Positions 6,674-11,316 of a stretch of 11,316 nucleotides of DNA are shown one piece after another. The first letter of the stretch is position 1. Each line of letters begins with the position of its first letter. The translations under genes and the position numbers were made by a program. The stretch comes from Roseibacillus sp. (GTDB lineage Bacteria; Verrucomicrobiota; Verrucomicrobiia; Verrucomicrobiales; Akkermansiaceae), in contig PBTP01000030.1 of NCBI GenBank assembly GCA_002729275.1, positions 1 to 11,316 on the forward strand. Direction: 5' to 3'. Below the pieces are notes generated by a model that saw nothing but the letters and a program-made list of their open reading frames with translations, was not told where the DNA came from and did not search any database.

Positions 6674-7708
6674 CTACTCAACCTTAATACCCATATTTAC
6701 GTCGCAGTCCGAGACGGACTTTTTAAACTCCTCCACGGCAGCTGGGCTCACCTTTGTCTGCCAGAGATACAGCTTCTTGAGGTTTTTGAGACCCGCGAGT
6801 TTCTTGAGGCCCGCATCTGTTATCTCCGTCCCATAGAGATTGAGATACTCCAACTCTTTCAAAGGCTGCAGAGCCTCCAGTCCGGAATCCGTAATCCCGG
6901 TCCCATTCAACCACAACTTGCGAAGGCGGGTCATTTTAGCGAGGCTGACAGCACCCACATCCGTAATCGATGTGGCACTCAGGTTCACATCGACTAGACC
7001 CGAGCTCACGGGGATAAGCTTGGCAAGATGTTCATCGTTGAAGTCCTGTCGCATACTTACCGCCGTGAATGTCAGATCACTATCCTGCTGTGACACAAAA
7101 CCTATCGAATTGGGAAAGTGACCGGAGACCTCAGCGATAGGAGCCTCCAAGGCATCCCGTGCGGCCGCCAGGCGTGCCGCACTCTCTCCCGCTTCAGCAT
7201 ACAACTGCGCGAGCGCCTTTTTGACGGCCTCATCGGTCGGAAGACTTTCGACCGCTGCAAGAACATCATCGGGCGCCCCGGCATCCTTCATCGACTTATC
7301 CACCGGTAGCTCAGCCTTGATCCACCACTCAAGCACCTTCAGTTCATTGTCTTCAATCTGGGGCTTACCCTCTGGCGGCATGTGCTCTTCATCATCATGA
7401 GGGAGCATGATCCGCATCAGGAGGGTACTCTCCTCAAGGTCACCCGCGACGACAGCAGGCGCTTCGTCACCCCCCTTTTTCATCAACGCAAGGGAGGTAA
7501 GTTCCAGCTTCCCTTTGATTTTCTTTTTCCCACTTGGGTTCTCTGAGACGTCAGCGTGGCACTGGTAGCATTTGGCCCGCAAAATTGGGACCACTACGTC
7601 TTTGTAGACCTCACGCTCGGCGGCGGATTTTGCTGTCGCTCTATCTGAGCTGACGAAACACACCGCCAAGGCGGCAAAAACGAACTGGGAAAGACCTCTG
7701 TGACTCAT
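6674..7708 (-). CDS. Secreted cytochrome c (PSCyt1-like) domain protein with leucine-rich repeats
   Basis: Probably a periplasmic haem protein; its redox partner is unknown. The product is 344 aa from the ATG at 7708. A signal peptide covers about residues 1-26 (SHRG, then a hydrophobic core, ending ATA-KS). The haem-binding motif CYQCH (Cys47, Cys50, His51) lies in VPILRAKCYQCH, characteristic of the planctomycete cytochrome C domain (PF07635). Met110 in HMPPEGKP is the likely distal haem ligand, followed by ELKVLEWWI. A charged helical linker (about 150-200) leads to four or so leucine-rich repeats (about 234-323) of the 'L..L.L..T.ITD.GL..L' type. The frame stays open to a TTG at 7828, but that start would bury the signal peptide, so I chose 7708. 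Family members often sit beside DUF1549/DUF1553 or sulfatase genes; none is visible here. The gene converges on the repeat-protein gene with 18 bases between stops. Confidence 0.92.
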   Translation of the reverse strand: MSHRGLSQFVFAALAVCFVSSDRATAKSAAEREVYKDVVVPILRAKCYQCHADVSENPSGKKKIKGKLELTSLALMKKGGDEAPAVVAGDLEESTLLMRIMLPHDDEEHMPPEGKPQIEDNELKVLEWWIKAELPVDKSMKDAGAPDDVLAAVESLPTDEAVKKALAQLYAEAGESAARLAAARDALEAPIAEVSGHFPNSIGFVSQQDSDLTFTAVSMRQDFNDEHLAKLIPVSSGLVDVNLSATSITDVGAVSLAKMTRLRKLWLNGTGITDSGLEALQPLKELEYLNLYGTEITDAGLKKLAGLKNLKKLYLWQTKVSPAAVEEFKKSVSDCDVNMGIKVE

Positions 7709-7938
7709 GACAATTTTGATGGGACCTTGAAGCCGAGAGGATCTCAACACCTCCGGCAACATGGTAAACGGAGCACTTCTTCCGCCATCAAACAACGGAA
7801 AACTTAAAAGCCTACATCGCCTCTTCAAAGGAGGCCCCTACCTGAGCCTAAAGCCTCTCTTTCTAACCACTCTCGTAAGGACCTCAAATCACGACCAATA
7901 ACAGCTAAAAAGCGCTCTTTGGGCTCCCCAATCTAAAT
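7709..7938. other. 230-base intergenic region upstream of the cytochrome/LRR gene
   Basis: It lies between the stop of the SNF2 gene and the start of the cytochrome/LRR gene, both on the minus strand, and should contain the latter's promoter. On the minus strand TTGAGG (7887-7882), a 16-base spacer and TAGAAA (7865-7860) form a weak sigma70-like pair matching four of six bases in each box; this is only a candidate. I see no strong hairpin plus T-run that would terminate the SNF2 transcript, so read-through is possible. Part of the region (7709-7828) is an in-frame open extension of the cytochrome gene that does not look like protein. Confidence 0.4.
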
Positions 7939-10900
7939 TCAGGCTCCAGGCTCCGCTTCCCCGTCGAGCTCTCCTCCATGACTCAGGATAAATTGTAGAT
8001 CTTCGAGAGCCAGATTACTTGCAAAGCCCTCATCACCAAGGACATTGGTCACCAAGGCGGTTTTTTGGTGCTGCAGCACCCGAATCTTCTCCTCAACTGA
8101 ATCCTTAGTGAGAAGTCGGTAGGCGATGACCTTGTTCTTCTGCCCGATTCGGTGTGTCCGGTCGATTGCCTGGTTTTCCACTGCCGGGTTCCACCATGGA
8201 TCATAGAGGATGACATACGAGGCCGAGGTCAGATTAAGCCCCGAACCACCAGCCTTCAGCGAAAGGAGAAACACAGATGGATCCTTTGTCGTTTGGAATT
8301 TTTCAATCTCTCCCTTCCGGTCCTTGGTCTGACCTGTCAGGTAATTAAAGGGTCGGCTATCCACCTCAAGCTGCGTCCGGATAATCTCAAGCATCGATAC
8401 GAATTGAGAGAAGACTAAAACCTTGTGTCCTTCTTCGCGGAGCTGGTCCAGGAGGTAGAAGAGCGCGGTCAGCTTGGAGCTTTCTTCCTTGAGATATTTG
8501 GGATCGATAAGGCCTGGGTGACAGCATATCTGCCGAAGACGCATCAAACCCTGCAGAATTGCGAAGCTGTTCTTTTTCACTGCCTCGTCAGAATCGAGCC
8601 CCAGCAAGGCCTTCTGAATTCGTTTCAATTCCGCCTTATAGAGCTCCATCTGAATCCCATCCATGTTGGCATAGACCTCCTCTTCGGTTCGAGGCGGCAA
8701 ATCCTTGGCAACCTGCCCCTTCGTCCGGCGCAACAGAAACGGGCGCAATCTTGCAGCAAGCCTATTCTGGGAATTGGGATCCTTACGCTTATCAAAACGC
8801 TTCTTGAAATACGCTCGCGACCCAAGAACCCCGGGCATGGCAAATGCCATCAACGACCACATGTCCATCAGGCGGTTCTCAATTGGCGTTCCGGTAAGAA
8901 CCAGACGATTTTCAGCGTTTAGCTCCCTCGCAGATTTAGCTGCCTTGGAATCCGGGTTTTTGATTTGCTGACCTTCGTCGAGGATCACCACCAGCCATCT
9001 GACCTTGTTGAGCTCATCGCCTCCTACTCTCAATTGCGCGTAGTTGAGAACAAGGACGTCGAGCTCAGTCTCCAACGCCTTCAGGTCCAGCTGATCACGA
9101 CTGCGTAAAACCTGCACCTTAAGGTCTGGAGCAAACCGCTCTGCCTCCATCGCCCATACATCCAGAACAGACTTCGGACAAACAACCAAAGCGGGCATAT
9201 GCTTACCTTGGTTTTTGGCGAGCTGCCGTAACCATAGAACATACGCCAGACTCTGAACCGTCTTTCCGAGGCCCATGTCATCAGCGAGGATTCCTCCAAA
9301 GCGATTGGTGGCGAGATAGGCCAGGAAGTTGAAACCATCAACCTGGTAGGGCCGCAACTCGGCATTCAATTCGGGGGGAAGTTCAGGTTCGACGTCTATA
9401 TTAATCTCCTTGGCGCTATCCTTGATGCGCTTCCATGCCTTGGGATCGAATACCTCAGCGGCCTTGGGATCTGCCAACTGCATCGCGTGCATTCGGTGAG
9501 TCTCACCAGACAAGTCAAAGGGATCCAGACCAAGGCGCGTTACCGCGTCCCTCTGATCGGGATCCAGCTTGATCTCAAGTCGCATCCACGACCCGTCATC
9601 CATCCGGACGTATCCACCGCGAGCGGCGACCAGCTGACGAATCTGAGCCTTACTCAGGTTAACCCCCTGAACGTCGATCACAATGCGTAGGTCGAACCAA
9701 TCAATCTCCTGATTTACCACCTCGAATCTGACCGCAGCAGAAACCGGATCGGCAAGAATCGTACGCAGCTTGCCATCCATCTCGATTTCAACGGAATCAG
9801 GCATCTTTTCGTTCCACTCGGCAAATTTTTCGGGGAACTGCTTTGTAATCCGGGTCTTAAATGCATCGAGCTTCTCATCGTACGAGAGGCCGAGTTCTGC
9901 AAGAATTCCAGGAATCGGGTAGAGCTTTTCCCGGGCAAAACGAAGAAGCTGTTTTCCTCGGACAGGTTTCTGCTCCACGAGCTCCCATCCTCCCTTGATC
10001 AGCTTTTCGCTTCGTCGCTCTTTCTTTTCCAGGGCCGCAACATCAATAACCAGATGCTCCGTCTCAGCAGCGGTAAGACCTTGGACGATCTTCATCTCGA
10101 ACCTAGGATAGAGATCAAGGTCTACCACTCTTCGACGCATCGAATCAGGAAGTCTCGCGCCTATTTTTCTGAGAAACTCAACCCCCTCGAGACTATCAAT
10201 GACAGTCTTGGGGATCAGATACCGTGGCATCACCTCCGTCTCCTCAAGCCAGCGTGGCGGCCCGGGAAAGACGGTTTCATCAGACTGATAAAGCTCCTCT
10301 CTCCCCGGAAGAAGACGAACGGAGTGAGAAACATCCTCGCCCCCTTTGGTTACCAGCTGGAGCGCAAAGCAATTGGGATTAGCCGGATCATCGTCGCACA
10401 CCCATTTCAGAGGCTCATCAACAACCTTGAACTCTCGAACATCCAAGTTAACCAGCCGGCCCCTGACTGCTTCCTGACAGAACATTCTGTTAAGGAATCG
10501 ACAGGATTCCTCCTCATCGAGATCGAGCCCGGTTTCTCCATGCTCATTATAAAAACTGAGAAAGTGTTCCCATAGAATCTGGCTCGCCGCATCAACCCTC
10601 AATGCCGAATCCCGATAGAGAACCAGAAGACGCTCAATCTCCTGCTTTTCCCGTAACGCGTACCATTCCCCGCCTTCTTCCCTGGCCTCCACTCGAGCTT
10701 CGTTGATTGTTGAGACCAATCGAAACTCCGCATCGACGGGGTTCATCTGAGGAGGCCGATCATTAACCCGCTCAATGCGGTCATACCATGCCGCGATTTC
10801 TCTTTCCTGCTCCCAGTCGCTCATCTTGCGCTGCACCGCACCGAGATCGGTGATCGCATTCATGAACTCCGGGTAATTCAACTTTCGCTTGTAAAAAGCA

Positions 10901-11316
10901 TAGGCGATGTAATTCCAGAACTCGATAATATCGCCCGGAGGAACAGGCCACAGCTCGAGCGGCTCATAACTACTGATCTCCCACCTGGGGCTCAGCCTTA
11001 CCATGTCATGATCATGAATTTCGCCCTCGATCACGTAACGCCGGTAGCGCTTTTCCACCTTGCTGACAAAGTCTGCTTCCTGGTCGTCAACTTCCCTGTC
11101 AAGTTTGTCTTCAATCAGGTCGATAACCGGTGTGTCATCGAACTCGTTCGGAGACTCCGGCAAGTCCTCTCCCCGATGCATCCGCTCAAGCATGGTCGCA
11201 TACATTGCTGCACCTGCGACCTCCTCCTTCTCCTCCGTGCAGTTACCAAACCATCTATTACCCTGAAGCCGCAGGGTGGTCCGATGCACTCCATCTTTAT
11301 CCTCAACTCTTCCTTG
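7939..11316 (-). CDS. SNF2-family DEAD/DEAH-box ATPase (5' end outside window)
   Basis: Swi2/Snf2-type ATP-dependent DNA translocase; in bacteria these are thought to remodel protein-DNA or polymerase complexes, with no precise role known here. Numbering from the GTG at 11289 gives 1116 aa. The ATPase motifs are all intact: motif I DDMGLGKT (670-677), Ia LVVCPKSVLDVW (701-712), II DEGQ (771-774), III LTGTPIEN (798-805), IV KVLVFSQF (956-963), V KAGGSGLNLTSASYVILYDP (1011-1030) followed by WWNPA, and VI QAIDRTHRIGQ (1040-1050). The ~640 residues before the ATPase are acidic and mostly unrecognised; part may match the bacterial SNF2-associated region. The frame stays open past the GTG to the window edge, and translation there continues sensibly (VEDKDGVHRTTLRLQGNRWF), so the true start is probably outside. 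This N-terminal stretch resembles a SWIM domain whose zinc ligands are mostly lost. The protein ends in an acidic tail. Confidence 0.95.
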   Translation of the reverse strand, partial: QGRVEDKDGVHRTTLRLQGNRWFGNCTEEKEEVAGAAMYATMLERMHRGEDLPESPNEFDDTPVIDLIEDKLDREVDDQEADFVSKVEKRYRRYVIEGEIHDHDMVRLSPRWEISSYEPLELWPVPPGDIIEFWNYIAYAFYKRKLNYPEFMNAITDLGAVQRKMSDWEQEREIAAWYDRIERVNDRPPQMNPVDAEFRLVSTINEARVEAREEGGEWYALREKQEIERLLVLYRDSALRVDAASQILWEHFLSFYNEHGETGLDLDEEESCRFLNRMFCQEAVRGRLVNLDVREFKVVDEPLKWVCDDDPANPNCFALQLVTKGGEDVSHSVRLLPGREELYQSDETVFPGPPRWLEETEVMPRYLIPKTVIDSLEGVEFLRKIGARLPDSMRRRVVDLDLYPRFEMKIVQGLTAAETEHLVIDVAALEKKERRSEKLIKGGWELVEQKPVRGKQLLRFAREKLYPIPGILAELGLSYDEKLDAFKTRITKQFPEKFAEWNEKMPDSVEIEMDGKLRTILADPVSAAVRFEVVNQEIDWFDLRIVIDVQGVNLSKAQIRQLVAARGGYVRMDDGSWMRLEIKLDPDQRDAVTRLGLDPFDLSGETHRMHAMQLADPKAAEVFDPKAWKRIKDSAKEINIDVEPELPPELNAELRPYQVDGFNFLAYLATNRFGGILADDMGLGKTVQSLAYVLWLRQLAKNQGKHMPALVVCPKSVLDVWAMEAERFAPDLKVQVLRSRDQLDLKALETELDVLVLNYAQLRVGGDELNKVRWLVVILDEGQQIKNPDSKAAKSARELNAENRLVLTGTPIENRLMDMWSLMAFAMPGVLGSRAYFKKRFDKRKDPNSQNRLAARLRPFLLRRTKGQVAKDLPPRTEEEVYANMDGIQMELYKAELKRIQKALLGLDSDEAVKKNSFAILQGLMRLRQICCHPGLIDPKYLKEESSKLTALFYLLDQLREEGHKVLVFSQFVSMLEIIRTQLEVDSRPFNYLTGQTKDRKGEIEKFQTTKDPSVFLLSLKAGGSGLNLTSASYVILYDPWWNPAVENQAIDRTHRIGQKNKVIAYRLLTKDSVEEKIRVLQHQKTALVTNVLGDEGFASNLALEDLQFILSHGGELDGEAEPGA

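Noticed and set aside
7709..7828. Extended N-terminus of the cytochrome/LRR protein from a TTG at 7828
   Set aside because: The extra 40 residues do not look like secreted-protein sequence and would place a typical signal peptide internally.
10054..10575. 173-codon plus-strand ORF opposite the SNF2 gene
   Set aside because: It is antisense to a strongly conserved-looking coding region and its translation has no recognisable features; the same holds for 8425-8922 (plus) and 5660-6178 (minus).

Overview
The window looks like chromosomal DNA from the PVC superphylum, most likely Verrucomicrobiota. This is inferred from gene families, not from any marker gene. The indicators are a membrane Ser/Thr kinase with a long WD40 tail, an ECF sigma factor of the planctomycete/verrucomicrobial type (Sigma70_ECF / TIGR02999-like), a planctomycete-type cytochrome c domain joined to leucine-rich repeats, and a secreted protein built of ~32-residue 'DP..A..W' repeats. 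Base composition looks even and moderately GC-rich. I see no tRNA, rRNA, CRISPR array, insertion sequence or phage gene, and no gene-free stretch longer than 300 bases.

Layout. (1) Positions 1-135 hold the 3' end of a plus-strand gene cut by the window edge. Sixteen bases later comes a plus-strand gene (152-1039) for a probable exported protein with an HExxH zinc-protease-like motif. (2) It converges, with one base between the stop codons, on a large minus-strand gene (1041-4436) for a transmembrane Ser/Thr kinase with about 14 WD40 blades. (3) A 121-base divergent region separates the kinase start from a plus-strand ECF sigma factor gene (4558-5208). The sigma gene is followed after 73 bases by a gene for an N-terminally anchored or secreted repeat protein (5282-6655). 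(4) Two minus-strand genes follow: a short secreted cytochrome c/LRR protein (6674-7708) and, after a 230-base gap, a SNF2-family ATPase (7939 to the right edge). The SNF2 reading frame is still open at the edge, so its N-terminus lies outside.

How the genes may work together. The most suggestive unit is the divergent kinase/sigma pair plus the repeat protein. The kinase has a cytoplasmic catalytic domain, one membrane span and a predicted extracytoplasmic sensor. The sigma factor has no visible anti-sigma partner, and its region 2.2 carries a threonine where ordinary ECF sigmas have acidic residues. This resembles the described principle of sigma activation by phosphorylation (EcfP/PknT in Vibrio), so kinase -> sigma -> target genes (perhaps including the repeat protein) is a reasonable but untested model. 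The cytochrome/LRR gene, the SNF2 gene and the HExxH gene show no evident functional link to that unit.
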